This document shows, piece after piece, positions 1 to 13,500 of a DNA stretch of 64,000 nucleotides. Where the stretch lies: the NCBI GenBank assembly GCA_029866155.1, contig JARWZW010000013.1, positions 124,001 to 188,000 on the forward strand, given 5' to 3'. Under the pieces are notes generated by a model, which did no database searches, was not told the origin of the DNA, and saw nothing but the letters and a program-made list of their open reading frames with translations. Positions within the stretch are counted from its first letter, which is position 1. Every line of letters begins with the position of its first letter. The DNA is from Caulobacter sp. Its GTDB lineage: Bacteria; Pseudomonadota; Alphaproteobacteria; Caulobacterales; Caulobacteraceae. The position numbers were made by a program, and so were the translations under genes.

Positions 1-389
1 AAGGCCATTTCCGAGGCGGTCCACCAGGCGTTCATGCCGACCACCGTGATCCCCAGGCTGCAGCAGGCCCAGTAGAGCAGCATCCATTCGGGATAGTTGC
101 GCATCGCGATGGCCACCCGGTCCCCGGCCGTCACGCCCGCCGCCTGCAGCCAGTTGGCGATGGAGGCGGTCAGGGCATGGGCCTGACCATAGGTGATCCG
201 CTCGTCCTGATAGACTAGATAGTCGCGGTCGGCGAAGGGCAGGGTGGAGAGCCACAGTTCCCGCACGCTGGGCGGAGCGGACTTGTAGGCGCGGATCCAG
301 GTCCCCCGCAGATCGATCTCCTCGATCTCGAAGGGCATGCCCGGCGAGGTCAGTTCGGTCCAGGCCTGTTCGAATTCCGCGTAATGCAT
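1..389 (-). CDS. Acyl-CoA synthetase / AMP-dependent ligase, N-terminal part (cut by window edge)
   Basis: About 129 N-terminal codons of a class I adenylate-forming enzyme; the C-terminal part lies outside the window. The translation opens MHYAEFEQAWTEL and carries the typical N-terminal subdomain pattern of fatty-acid/acyl-CoA ligases: a tyrosine-rich opening, then ITYGQAHALTASIANWLQ and GVTAGDRVAIAMRNYPEW followed by the GITVVGMNAWW segment. These enzymes activate a carboxylate with ATP and pass it to CoA. The AMP-binding P-loop and substrate pocket are not visible here, so the substrate cannot be named. The ATG at 389-387 is the only good start. The gene stands apart from the divergent DUF3606 gene. 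Confidence 0.85.
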   Translation of the reverse strand, partial: MHYAEFEQAWTELTSPGMPFEIEEIDLRGTWIRAYKSAPPSVRELWLSTLPFADRDYLVYQDERITYGQAHALTASIANWLQAAGVTAGDRVAIAMRNYPEWMLLYWACCSLGITVVGMNAWWTASEMA

Positions 390-582
390 AGGGGGGGTCC
401 ATCCTCCGGTGGTCGGCGTCTGGCGCGCCTGTTGGTTATCAGCGTTCAGGATAGCGTGACGGGCCCGGCGAAGGCGAGCCCTTTTGCGCCTGTTCCCGGG
501 CCGGGGCGGCCGATGGTGGATTTGGCGGCCCCCGGGGTCTAGACAGCGGGCTGCAGGCGCGGGGCCTGTGGAGACGGCGACC

Positions 583-765
583 ATGGCGGGCCTGAAGGAC
601 AAGCGTGGCTTCATCGACAAGGACCGGCTGGACCTGTCGGAGCGACAGGCCATGGAATACTGGATGAAACGCTGGGGCGTCACCCGCGACCAGCTGACCG
701 CCGCCCATCGCAAGGTCGGCCGGATGACCAAGGACATTGCCGCCGAGCTGGGCAAGAAGCGGTAG
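583..765 (+). CDS. DUF3606 domain small protein
   Basis: A 60-residue charged, soluble protein starting MAGLKDKRGFIDKDRLDL. The pattern DLSERQAMEYWMKRWGVTRDQL followed by AHRKVG matches the DUF3606 family of small alphaproteobacterial proteins of unknown function. The reading frame is open further upstream to 484, but the ATG at 583 is preceded by a GGAG at 570-573 and the family usually begins just before this segment, so the short form was chosen. No function is assigned. Confidence 0.8.
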   Translation: MAGLKDKRGFIDKDRLDLSERQAMEYWMKRWGVTRDQLTAAHRKVGRMTKDIAAELGKKR

Positions 766-903
766 GTTTCTGTCTTTTTTTGTCGGATCGGTGAGGCGCG
801 AACCGCCGAGATGGGTGTTCTGGCTCTGGGTCCTTCGATAGCGGCTTCGACGCTTCCGGGATGACGAGCGTGGGTGAACCGGCGTGCGGGAAAGGCCGCT
901 TCG

Positions 904-1368
904 CTAGACCGCCGCCCTTGCGCTCGCCTCGACCCGTTTGCGGTCGGCCAGGCGCAGGGTGGAGCTGGCCTTGGCCAGGACGGCGCCGGCGGGGTCGAGG
1001 AGGCGGGCTTCCATGAAGCAGGTGGAGCCGCCGCGGCGTTCGACCCAGGCCTCGGCGAAGACGCGGCCGGGGCGGGTGGGGGCGAAGAAGCTGACCTTCA
1101 GTTCCAGGGACATGGGGGTGATGTCCATGCCCGCCATGGCGATGACCGCATGGGCCATGGCCGCGTCCAGCCAGCCGGTGACAAATCCGCCCTGAACCAC
1201 GCCGCCGCTGTGGCACATGTGCTGGCCGGCCTCGTATTCCAGCCGGGCCTTGCCCTCCGGGTTCATTTCGTGGCGGGCGACCAGGCCAAGCGCCTGTGAC
1301 AGGGGGTCGGTGATCGGGCCCTCGAAAGGCTTGGCATGGGTGAGGTCGGGGGCGGCGGATTCGGTCAT
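904..1368 (-). CDS. PaaI-family hotdog thioesterase
   Basis: A 154-residue hotdog-fold protein. The segment GGVVQGGFVTGWLDAAMAHA is the helix with the HGG/QGG-type signature of the PaaI/YbgC-like acyl-CoA thioesterases, followed by the SLELKVSFFAPTRPG strand and the FMEARLLDPAGAVLAKASSTLR strand pair. Family members hydrolyse acyl- or aryl-CoA thioesters; substrate is not predictable. The frame is open to a GTG at 1398, but the ATG at 1368 (MTESAAPD) gives the normal family length. A second paralogue sits at 54728-55198 with the same QGGFV signature. Confidence 0.85.
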   Translation of the reverse strand: MTESAAPDLTHAKPFEGPITDPLSQALGLVARHEMNPEGKARLEYEAGQHMCHSGGVVQGGFVTGWLDAAMAHAVIAMAGMDITPMSLELKVSFFAPTRPGRVFAEAWVERRGGSTCFMEARLLDPAGAVLAKASSTLRLADRKRVEASARAAV

Positions 1369-1560
1369 GGTCTGTCCAGGGACGAAAGGGGTTGCCACCC
1401 ATAGCGGCGGGGCGGGCCCGGACTCAAGATGCCCGGGTCCGGCAATCGGGCGAGGCGGACCCCGGCTGTGAGGCGGCGCAGGCCGGACTGCCGCCGGGCC
1501 GCCGGCAGGACAGCCGGTCGGCCCGATCGCCCGGTCCGGGCCTCTTGAGGCCGGGGCCCC

Positions 1561-4500
1561 TCAGCGCTGAACCGGGCAGCTGTCGTCGCCGTCGCCGTCG
1601 CTGTCGGGGCAGTCGTCTTCTTCCACGGCGCCCAGCACATTGACGGTGATGACCGAAGGCTGTTCGCCTCGGGCCCCGGCGCCGCTGGCCGCCTGGGCGG
1701 CGTCCTGGGCGGCGGCGGAGGCGGCGGAGGCTCCGGTCTGGGCCCCGACATCGACGCTGACCCCGGTGGGGATGCCGAAGGAGGTTCCGCCGACGCTGAA
1801 GTTGTCGGCGTTGGCCACGGTCTGGGCGGCGACGAACAGGCTGCCCGTCACCCGCACCCCGGCGTCGCCGGCGTCCACCGTGCCGCGGGGGGCGATCAGG
1901 AAGACGCTGGGGGCCTCGGCGTCGGGATCGGGCTGGAAGGCCGAGATACCGGCCCCGGTCACGGCCCCGGCGGTGTCGAGTTCCGCCGACAGGTTGGCGT
2001 CGATCTTGACCACCACGGGCGGGAAGTTGGCCGAGGTCTTGGGACCCTGGCCGGCGTTCAGGTCGCCGTTGCTGGACCACATGGCCACATCGCCGCCGGC
2101 CTGGGTGAACAGCCGGCTCTGGTTGAGCAGGAAGTCGCCGTCAGTGAAGCTGTAGATGGACCCGCCGCGCAGGGTCAGGACCCCTTCATAGCCGGTGGGG
2201 ATGCTGGTGATGGTGGTGGCGAGGGGCGAGACCCGGATATTGCCGGCATAGAGCCGCCCGCCGTCATAGCCGCGCCGGGCGGCCTGTTCGGTGGTGCGGA
2301 CGGTGGAGCCGGCCAGGACCCGGCCGCCCGGGCCCAGGAGGAAGATGTCGCCGCCGCGCGAGGTCTGGATGGTGGACAGGCGCAGGTCCAGGTCGCCGGT
2401 CTTCACCAGGCTGCTGGCCCCGGAGCCGCCACCGGTCAGGTCGTTGGCCGTGTAGCCATAGGCGGCGGGGAACAGGGTGTTCACCGCCCGGTAGCCACGG
2501 CTGTACTGCTGGAATGACGGGCCGGTCGGGACCGAGGTCTGGGTCAGTTCGTTGAAGAAGACGCTCTTCAGGATGAACACCCGCTGGCGCAGTTCCGGCA
2601 GGGTCTTGAAGACGTCATAGGCCTTCTGGAAGTCGACCGCGGCCGTGCCGTAGGCGGCGGCCAGGGCGTCGGCCGCATTGGCCTTCATCCAGGCGATCAG
2701 GACGGGGCCATAGATGGGCCTGGTCCGGTCGGGGACCTTGACGCCCAGCTCGTTGGTCACCTGTTCGAACAGGTCGCCGTCGAGATTGGCCAGGTTGGCC
2801 GGGTCCAGATAGTCGTTGCGGAAGCCGAGGTAGTTGGCGCCCTTGGCGACCCCGAACTGCACGAACAGGTCCGCGCCCTCGTCGGACAGGCCCGGGTTCC
2901 ATTCATTGCCAACCGACAGGACCCCGCCGCCATAGGTGCGGCTGACTGCTTCGGTGGGGCTGGGGACGCCGTTGGTGAAGCCGCTGACCGTGGCCGAGTT
3001 GAGGAAGGGACCGAGGTCGCGGCCGGCCTCCAGGAAGAAGGAGCCCGAACCGCCGATGACGAAGGTTCCGCCCTCCAGGGTGGCCAGTGGCGCGCCGAAG
3101 CTGTTGGGCAGGCCGATGAAGGGCTGGATCAGCCGGGTGGTGGCGGTGATGTCGCGGCCCGCAACGATGCGCGTGATGTCGGTGTCGGCGACGTTCTGGC
3201 CGAAGAACATCATGTTGACGATGTCCTGGCCAGCGCCGATGCGGGTCTGTTTGGGCACCGAGAGGATCAGGCGGTTGATGTCGCCGCCCGCATAGATGCG
3301 GTTGGGGATCTCGTCGCCCAGATGGGTGATCTCGGTGTCATGGAGGGTGGCCCGATAGACTTCCGAGGTGTCGGGCAGGACGCCCGGGAACAGGAAGGTC
3401 CGGCCAGTCAGAACCCCGTCCACCGCATTGGCGGTGAAGCTGGAGAAGGCGCCGGGCAGCAGGCCCTCGTCGCCATCATCCATGGCGATGACGGCGCCGG
3501 CGATATCGGCCCCGGCCACCAGGGTCAGGGTCCCGACCGAACTGGGATAGAGCAGCAGGTTGGCTGCGACATTGTTGGTCTGGCTGGCCGTGGTCAGGGT
3601 CAGGTCGCCGGTCAGGGACACGGCCTCGAGGGACCCCGGATAGACCGCCGTATGGGTGAAACCGTTGGCGCGGCCGGCAGCGGTGACCACGTCCGCCCCG
3701 TTGTTGAGGACGGTGACCTGGCCATTGGCGGTCAGGGAGACCCCGGCGAAGTTGGCGTAGAAGCCCCGGGCCATGAGGTCGTTCTGGACCTCGGTCGCCG
3801 CCTGGGAGGCCCCCAGGGCGGCGATGCCCTGCAGGGTGATGACGTCCTGGGCGGTGATGTCGACGGTGGCGTCGGTCAGGCGGACCCGCAGGCCGTTGGC
3901 CGCGGTGGTGAAGACAAAGCCGTCATAGAAGCGCAGGTCGCCGGTGCTGCCGATCTGGCCGCGGGCCTCCAGCTCGGCCGAACCGGACGCCACATCCAGG
4001 CGACCGCCGAGGATGTTGCGGCCAGCCTCGACCGTGACGTCGCCGCCGCCAAAGGTGGCCAGAGCAAGCGTCTCGGGCCCGGTGGCGATGGTGGTGACAG
4101 AGGTGTCGGCGGCGATGGTCAGGTCCGACACGTCGCGGCCGGCGCGGATTTCGATATCGCCGCCGCCCAGGGTTCCGACCCCTTCGCCGAAGAGCTGGCT
4201 GTTGACGCGGATATTGGTGACCTCGCCCACCAGGCCGGTCCGCCAGGGCTGGTCGTAGCGGCCCATCCAGTCATAGGTCGTGATCAGGCCGTTGCTCTGG
4301 TAGCGCTGCATGACGCCCGCCAGCCAGAGATCCCGGCGACCCAGAACGTCCTGGCCGGCGGTCAGGCTGATGTCGCCACCGCCCTCGGCATAGACCGGGT
4401 TGGAAATCATCACGCTGAGGAAGCCGACCCCGGGGGTGTCCGGGGTGCCGCCTGCGCCATAGCGGTAGCCGTCCGCCAGGGGAGAGGCGAAGGCGTTGCG

Positions 4501-7500
4501 GCTGATGGCGTAACCGGCAGGATTGAAGGTCTTGTGGGTCCCGGTCAGGATATCCAGCACGGCGCGGGGGGTCAGATCGACCCGGTGGCCGGCCGTATAG
4601 ACCGCCACGCCGCCGGCCTGGGTGCCCAGGGCCGCGGTGGTGAAGCTGCCGTCCAGGGCGCGATAGACCGGGGCAGCGCCATTGCGCAGGTCAATATTGG
4701 CCGAGGCGGCGATCAGGATGTCGCCCGTTCCGGTGCGGACCAGGGTCGAGGTCGAGATGGTGGTGGGACGGACCACCGTGGTCGACCGGGGCGCCCGGTA
4801 GAAGGGGCTGAGGCTGGCGAAGTCGGCCGAGACCTCGTTCAGGAAGGCCGATGCCAGGGACAGGGTGGTGGTCACCCCCGTGGGCGCCGTGGAAAGCCCG
4901 ATCAGATCATAATTTCCGCCGCCGTTGGCCTCGAAGAAGGCTCTGGCCTTGGCCTGCAGGAGGGTGCGGACCTCCAGCGGCGCGCCGGCGAAGTTGATAA
5001 ACGTGTAGGAGGCGTCGGCCAGGCTGGGATTGGCCGTGACGAAGGCCGCATAGAAGTCCGCCGCGTCGACATACTGGGCGCCGACCCGGAACTTCAGGTC
5101 ATTGGACAGGGACGAGAGGCCCCGGACCCCGACAAAGCTGTAGCTCTTGCGGCCCTGGATGGTGACATTGGCCAGGCCCGCCGGATCGACGGCCATGGGA
5201 TCGGCGGCCGTCAGGTCGGACCCGCCCACCAGGCGGTAGGACCAGCTCGACACCGGGGTCCAGGAGCCATCGGCCTTTTGAAGCAGGGGGAAGAGCTCGG
5301 CGCTGCCGATCGGGTCACCCGCGCCGCCGGCCAGGTTGCCCAGGGCTGCCGCCGAGTTGGCCTCGGCGCTGTAGGGAGCCGGATTGACCAGGATCCCGCC
5401 CAGGCCGCTGGCCGAGGGGAAGTTGACGATGATGTAGCCGGTGGTCGGGACAATGCCGCCCGTGGAAGACCAGTCGCGCACCGCCGAACAGAGCCCGCCG
5501 GCGCAGCCGGGGCCCAGAAAGGGGTTGTAGACCGGATTGCCGCCGCCCAGGGCCAGGTTCAGATAGTCCGGATCGGTCTGGTCGCGGAAATTGAAGAAGC
5601 CGTCGGTAATACTGCCATTGATGTCGAGGTCGCCCCCGGCCCGCAGGGTCAGGACGCCGGACTCGCCGTCGACCGCGCCGCCGGTGCGGTAGGTCATGGT
5701 GGTGAAGCGGGCGAAGACCTCGGCTTCCTTGCCGGGCAGGACATAGAATTTGCCCGGAATGCTGGGCAGTTCGGCCATCAGGCCGGCGGCCACGGCCCCG
5801 GCCACGTCGACAGAGCCTGCGCCCAGATTCCAGTTGGAATTGAGGACGATGTCCCCGCCATAGGTCAGGTCCATCCCGGCGCGGGCGTGGAAGACATCGG
5901 ACATGGCCAGTTCGCCGAGGCCGGCATTGGCCCCGGAAACATCGAAGTCCTGGACGAAGGACACCAGGGTGCCATCGCCTCGGTCGGCCAGCCAGTTGAG
6001 CTTGCCGGCCTCCCGGGCCGCAACGTTCAGGACGGCCTGGCCGTCGGCATTGATGGTGACGCCGGTATAGTCGGTATTGGCGGCGATGGTCGCCAGATCA
6101 AAGGTCTTGTAGGCCTCCAGGACGATTTCCCGGGCCCCGGTGATCTGGCCGGCATAGCTGACATTCACCGTGTCGGCGCCGGCCTGCTCGATCAGGGGAG
6201 CTCGGAAACGGACCGTTCCGCCCTGGTCGCCCTGGACGTAGGAAGCGTAGGTGACGCCGTTGCGGGTGGTGGGGACCAGGCGGTCGCCGGTCCGTTCCGC
6301 ATGGACATCGATCCGGGCGCCGCTGGCGATGGTGATGGCGCCGTCGCCGGACACGCCGATCTCGACATCGCCGCCGGAAGCCCGGCGGGTGTCCTGGTCG
6401 TCATAGCCTTCGGCATGGGCGTCGATCACGGCGGTGGAAGCCAGGGTGACGCCGTCGGCGCCATAGAGGCCGACATCGCCGCCGGAAACGCCGGAAACGT
6501 CGATGGTCCCGGCGATCTGCACCTGGCCGCCATTGGCCGCCAGATGCACGGCTTCGGCCTTCAGGGTCTGGCCAGCCGCCAGGGTCAGGTCGCCGCTGCC
6601 GGTGGCGACCGTGATGGTCCCGTTGAAGTCCCTGGCGAACCCGGTTTCGAGGTTGGCCAGGTCAAATCCGCCGCCGGTCTTCAGGCTGAAGGAGCCGCCG
6701 CCCAGCGGGCTGTCGGCGTTGATCATGCCGTCGAACACGACATCGCCCTTGACCGCCGAGAGGGACAGGGTCCCGGCGCGGCCGGCCCCGCCGCCCACCG
6801 ATACCAGCGAACCGGAGGCCAGGATGATGCGGCCGGTCGAGGTGGTCAGCTGCAGAAGACCGCCCGGCGCCGAGACCACATAGGGGTCCGCGGAATCGCC
6901 GAAGGTCCGGCTGTAGCCGGGGGTTTCGAGGGTCGCGCCGGCGCCCAGGCTGATGTCGCCCGTCGTGTTGATCTTGAGCACGCCGGCTGTGGCCCGGACC
7001 CGGGCCTGGACGATGGACAGCGAGGCGCCGGACAGGGCCAGGGTCGCGCCGGGCGTCCCGGCGACGGTTGTCAGCTGGCTGTAGCCGGTTCCGTCGACAC
7101 GGATGGCGCCGGTGGTGGTGAAGGACAGGCTGGGCAGGACGGCCGCCTCGCCGGGGGCCAGGGTCCGGGCGCGATCCCCCAGGAAGGGGGTGCGGATCGT
7201 CAGATCGGCGTCGCCGACGACGAAACTGCCCTTGCCCTCAAAGAAGAGGCCCTTGGCGGCGGCCAGGGTGACCGACTGGCCAAAGCCGTAGGTTCCCACA
7301 GCGCCATTGCCGAAGACGATGCTGTTGGCCGCAATCGACAGGGTTCCGTCACCGCAGGCCACGGCGCCGAGGGCGTCGCAGGCGGCCGAGGCCGCGCCGC
7401 TGTTGGTCAGCGCCAGATCGCCAACCGTCAGATTGACCGCTCCGGCGCCGCCGATCAGGCCAAGGCCCGGGGCGTCCAGGGTGAGGTTTCCGAACAGATA

Positions 7501-10500
7501 GTCGCCGGCCGCGAAATCGATGGCGCTGGGCGTCTGGATGGTCAGGCTGTCAGCCTTGGCGAACAGCGTCTGCAGGGTGGAGGTCACCACCAGGCCGGAC
7601 AGGCCGGCGCCGTCATTGGTGAAGCTGACCTTGCCCGCGCCAAGGGCCAGGGCTCCGGCGTCGATATCCGCCAGGCCCGAGACCCGCAGGTCGCCGCTGG
7701 CATTGAGCAGGACGCTGTCGCCGGTGACGGTCGCAGCACCGAGATTCAGGAAGCCTGCGGCCAGGCCCGGGTCGATATTGATCCGGCGGACCAGCCGTTC
7801 CGGGCCGTTCGCCACGCGCAGGATGGCGCCGGCCCCGGTCATGGAACCTGTAGCGCCATTGATGATGTAGGCGCCTTCGCGGTCATCCTCGAGCTCGCCG
7901 GTGGCGATGATGGCCGCCCCGTCCTCGACCGTGATGCCGGCCCCGGCGCCGTCGACCGCCAGGACGATCTCCGATCCGCTCAGGGGATTGGCAGCGTCAT
8001 TGGAGACGACAATGGACTGGGCCGTCAGGTTCAGGTTGGTCGTGCCGTCGGCATTGTTGGTGCGGACGCCGCCGATCAGCAGGCTGGTGGCGTTGAGGTT
8101 GTTGAGGCTGGCGGCGGTCAGCTCGATGACGCCGGCGGCGCCGGAGCCGTCACCGACCGCCGAAACGATCTCGAAGGAGCGTCCGCTGACATCGGCCTCG
8201 GCGCCGCGGCCCTTGGGACCCGCGGCGGTCAGGAGGGTCGCATCGATGGTCAGGGTCTCGGACGGGTTCAGCACCAGTCGGCCGGCGTCGATGGGCAGGC
8301 GGGGGGCCACGGCGCCATTCTTGGCCGCCAGGGCCGCGAAGATGGTGTTGGCGTAGCTGAGCTGGATGTTCGAGTATTTGCGGACGATGTCCTGCGAGGA
8401 CACCTGGAAGGTCCGGACCTCAGACTCCCGGGCTGAAGAGCCGGAGTAGCCGTAGTAGCCGGTGGTGTAATAGGAGCCGTCGCCGACCCGTCCGGAATAG
8501 TTGGGGCTGGCTGCGGCCAGGTTGGTCTGCTCGACCACCCGGAAGGCGCCCGGCAGGACGCCATACTGGGCCGGAAGCAGGGTGTACCAGCCGGCGGCCA
8601 GGCCCGGGATATTGGTCAGATAGACCCGCCGACCGGCGCCCGAGGTCCCGTAGAGGTCGCCATAGTTGGCCGAATAGATCGGATCCACCGCCGCGACGGG
8701 CGAATTGGAGAGGCCCGGAACGATGGCGTAGACCTGACGCTGGTCAGGGTACTGGTAGCCGTCGTTGCTGCTGAAGGGATCGTTGTTGAACTGGCTGAGG
8801 ACATCGCGGGAACCGCCGGTGCCGGAGACGAACTCATAGGCCACCAGGTCGCCGCCGCCCCGGACGTCAACGGTTGCGCCGTCCTGCAGGGACACATCGG
8901 CGCCGCCAAAGGTCAGGATGGCCGTGGGCGGGGCCGTGAGGGCGCTGGCCCCGGTCGGGCTGAAGAACCACTCGATGCCGTCAGTCGTGACCCCATAGGG
9001 AATCGTCAGGCCTTCGGCGGACACGGAGGTCAGGCTGCCATCGGTCAGGACCACCGATTGGGTGACCGGTGCGAAGGTCGAGGTCACGCCGTTGGTGACC
9101 GAGGTGCGGGCGGTGTTCGAGCCCAGGGTCAGGCTGCCCAAAGGCACGCGGATGACCCCGCCCTGGACGATGTTCGCGGCCTGGATCAGCAGGTTGCCGC
9201 CGGCCGAATAGGGCGTTGCGGGCGTGACCGTGGTCGACCGCTCGATGGTGATCAGGCCGTTCGCGGCGGCCGAGGTGACCGAGAAGGTCGAGCCGGTGGT
9301 CGGATAGAGCTGGGCCGCCCGGATGGTCAGGTTGCCGTTGACCGCCAGCTGGCCCACCAGGGAGTTGGCCACGGTCGGATCCCCGACCCCGTAGGTCAGC
9401 TGGTAGGGCTGGACGCCCGAGAAACGCACGTCGCCGCTGGCGTCGAGCAGGACCTCGCCGATGGAGCGGTCGAACAGGACCGCGCCGCTGACGTCGATCA
9501 CGTCCGCATGGAAGGCCGCGCCGAAGGTTCCCGGGGTTCCCGACAGCGGAGTCGAGACGGTCTGGATGCCGCTGTCGAACCGGACATAGGGGGCCCAGAT
9601 GGCCATTTCGCCGCCGGACCGGATGACCGGGGCGAAGCTGTTGCGGGTAGCGGGATCATTGAGGTCCTGGCCGTTCAGTCCGCCGAAGGGACGGGAGGTC
9701 AGGAAGAAGGCCCGGTCCAGATGCAGATCGACATCCCCGACCGAGGTGATGCTGCCCAGGGCCTGCAGGGTCGAGAAGCCGGCGGTCTCGATCATCGAGG
9801 CCGAGATGGCGCCGAACACAGGATCAAGCGGATCGGTCTGGTAGAGGGTCGGGTCCAGCACGACCAGCGTGCCGCCTAGGGCTTCCTCGCTGCCGCCCTG
9901 GGCCCGGATATCGGCGCCGCCAAGCGTGCCGCCGCTGCCCAGATAGAGGGTCCCGCCATTGCTCCAGACCGCGGTCTCGACATAGCCAGGCGAGTCCCCG
10001 ACCGGGGTGGTCTGAAGGCTGTCCAGCCGCACGAAGCTGTCGGAGGCGCCGGACAGATCGAGAAGGGCGCCGCCTTCCGCCGTGACGGTCAGGCCTGCGC
10101 GGGCGGCAAGGGGGTTCTGGCCGGCATAGACGCCGGCGCTCAGGGTGCTGTTGAACAGCTGACCGGACAGCTGGGCCGCAGAGGCTGACAGCAGGCTGCC
10201 GCCGCTGACCACGATCCCGTCGCGAATCGGGGTGAAGACATCGCGGCCGGCCGCTCCGGCCCGCGGATTGATGATGCTGACGCCGGACAGGTCGGTGATG
10301 CTGCCGGTCGCCAGGCGCACGCCTTCTTCGGCCCCGAGCCTGCCCGTCAGATAGACCGGAATGGACGCGGCCAGCTGGCCATTGGTCAGGGTTCCGACAC
10401 CGGCTGCGTTGCGATCGGTCTCGACGATGCGGTTGCCGGTGCGGATGGTGAAGAGGTCCGACAGTCCGGAGACGCCCAGGACGCTGGAGCCGGTAAAGAT

Positions 10501-13500
10501 GGTCGGCAGGATGGATACCTGGCGGATCGTCCCGCCATGCATCCGGATCAGGCCTTCATTCAGGAGCCGGGAGACCGTCAGGGTTCCGCCGGCCTCGTTC
10601 AACAGGGAGCCGCCCTGCTGCACATGCAGCTCGATCGAGCCGCCGAGGTTCAGGTCAATCGCCCGACGGTCCCAGGCGTCCGCCGCCTGTCCCGGTGAAA
10701 GCACGCTGTAGAGGTCGCCGCCATTGGCCAGGCCGGTCAGTGCGTTGGTCTGCTGCAGGCTCAGCAGGGGCGAGAACATCGACTGCGACAGGTTCAGGGT
10801 CTGGCCATCGCCAATTGTGACCGTCTGGACCGCCAGCAAGGCGTGATAGCCGCCCAGCCGATTGGTGAAGGTGTTCTCGATCAGGGCCGTCTTGTAGGAG
10901 ACGATGTCGTAGCTGGCGAACCCGGTTCGCGAGAAGAATTCCAGCGGCAGGTTGGTCCCCGTGCTGGCCGCTGCATCCCCGAACCCGAACTCGGGCGTGT
11001 GCAGGGTGAACTTGCCGCCGCCATTGAAGCCGTGAGCCAGGATCTCTCCGTCCAGGGTGACCCGGGCGTTGATCCTGTCGGGGTTGACGGCGATGACCGC
11101 GTTGCCGCCGCCGTTCAGGATGGTGGTGACCCGGAAGCCCGGCACCGAACCGGCCGGGCGGTCGGCCGCCTCGGTCAGCTGGAAATAGGTGGTGTCATTG
11201 ATGAGGCTGAGGTCGCCGCCGGTTGCGGAGAGATCGAAACTGCCGTCGGCGAAGACATAGCCGCCGCCGGAGACATCGATGAGCGAGCCTTCGTTCAGCA
11301 GGATGCTGCCGCTGATATCGGTATTGACCTTGGGTGCGGCGCCGCTGAGCGTGTCGGCCACCGAGGTCGTTTCCGCCAGCAGGCTGATCCGGGGCGCCGA
11401 GGTGAGGCTGATGGAGCCGCCATCGATGAAGGCGCGGGTCTGGAGGTCTTCCGGGGCGGCGCCGTTGTCATTGACCCACTGGCCGCGGGTCGACAGGGTC
11501 CCGTTGATGGCGATGTCGAAGGAGCCCAGCTGGGCGACCGTCGGGGTGACCACCGAGCCGAAGCCGGCATTGGTGGTTTCCAGGCTGATCCGGCCGGAGG
11601 CGGCGTAGATCCGGCCATCAACCGTTATCGAGCGCCCGGTGAGGGCGTCAAAGATGGCGCCAGGCTGAAGGGAGACATCGGCATTGGCGGCGACCGTCAG
11701 GCCGCCGCTGGTGGCGATGGTGATCTGTCCCAGTCCCATGGTGGACAGGGCCTGGGCCGAAAGCTGGATGGTTCCCAGCCTGCCGGAGGACAGCATCGAG
11801 GTCGGGTCGCGGGGCGTGGTGACCAGATTTCCGTCGGCGTCGAAGGCGACGCTCTGGCCATAGACTAGGTCGGCGGGGAGGGACTCGATGTCCCCCTCGT
11901 CGAGGATGGCGACATCGACGCCGCCCGACAGGTTGCCGTTGATGTCCCGGGCCAGGCCCTGGAGGAACAGGAAGCCGCCATTGGGCAGTTGCGAGGTCGC
12001 GCCCTGCAGGCCGCGCAGGTCGCCATAGACGTTGCTGGTCCCGGTTCCGCGCTGGCCCTGATAGGTCTGGAGCGAACCGGCGAAGCTGTCGGCGAAGATG
12101 GTTCCGTCAAGCGCCAGCAGCGAGGACTTGATGGTCAGGGAGCCGGCGTCGCGCCCTTCGGTATAGGCGCCGGCATAGACGGCGCCGGTCAGGAGCGGAT
12201 TGGCGAAGGTGTCTGCGACGCCCCAGCGCGACTGGGCCAGGGTGTAGCCGTTGTAGACGCCGATATAGGTGTCGTTGGGGTCGGCATAGGCGATATCCAC
12301 CACCTGACCCTGGGCGTTGACCAGCTTGCTCGTCTGGACGAACCCGGCCTCGTATTTCACCCAGCCGCCGGAGATGTCGATGGAGGCGCCGGGCTTGATG
12401 ATCACGTCTGGCGCGCTCAGCAGACTGCCGCCGGCGCTGAAGCTGGCCACGCCAAGCGTGACATTGCCGCCGGTGGTCATCAGTTCGGTGACCTTGATCC
12501 CGACCTGCTGGTAGTAGCTTTCCGCCTCGATCAGGGGCGAGCCCACCCAGGCCACGCCGTCGTCCCGAACGCCGGACAGGCGGGGATCGACATAGACGAA
12601 GGCGCCGTTCAGGAACCCGTCCTTGTAGTTGGGGCTGTCGCGCAGCTCGTTGCGCTTGACCGGCCGGATCAGGATGGAGTTTCGCGAGGCCGGGATCAGG
12701 ACGTCCTTGAGGCCGGCCGCATCGATGACCGCGCCGGAGTCGACAAAGATCCGCGATGTGCCGGGCGCCTGGGAGCCTGGAACGGTCGAGGCGCCGGCGT
12801 CGGCGCCGATGGCGATCTCGCCGCTGGGGGCGTAGATCAGGGCGTTGGCTCCGATCTCGATCCGGGACGAAGCATCGCCGATATCGATCCGCGAGGGCTT
12901 GAAGGCCGCGACCGACACCGGGTCCTGGGGAATGGTTTCCTTGCTGTCGTCCGGCGTGACCGAAAGGGTGCTGCCGGCGCCCAGCTTGATGTCGCCGGCA
13001 TTGAGGGCGATGAAGCCGTTGCGGGCCACGCTGGTGGTGGCGTTGAGGACGCCGTCCTGGACGACGGCGCCATCGACCGTGGCGCCGAGGGACAGATAGC
13101 CACGCTCGGATTCAATGAGGCCCGTGGCGGTGTTGTAGACGTAGCTGCCGACAGCATCCCGGCGGTTTTCCGAACGGGCGATGAAGCCCCGGACGTCGGG
13201 ATCGAGGCTGTCGGCGCGACCTTCGGACCGCTCCAGGGTGATCTGGCGCCCGGCCTGCAGCGAGACCTGGCCTTCGGTGGCCGTCAGATGGCCGGAATTG
13301 ATGACGCGGGGACCGGCCAGGAAGACAAAGCCGCCATCGCCGCTGTTGATCTCGGCTCCTGCCTCGACAACGATGTCGCCTTCGCGGGTCGGATCATAGT
13401 TGGCGAAGTCGACGGCCTGGGCGGAGAAGGTATAGGCGCTGGCCCGGGTGTCGGCCGAGGCCTGGTCGGCATAGCCCAGCAGTCCGAAGTTGAGGAACTC

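Noticed and set aside
820..903. Stretch resembling intergenic dispersed repeats of Caulobacterales (CTTCCGGGATGACGAGCGTGG)
   Set aside because: Only one copy seen in the window, no clear palindrome; cannot be supported without a genome-wide comparison.
3322..8436. A 1,704-codon open frame on the plus strand, plus others at 9058-9879, 10843-11868 and 11989-13848
   Set aside because: They lie antisense to tpsA. The translations are Gly/Asp/Gln/Ala-rich without domains and arise from the GC-rich third positions of the real gene.
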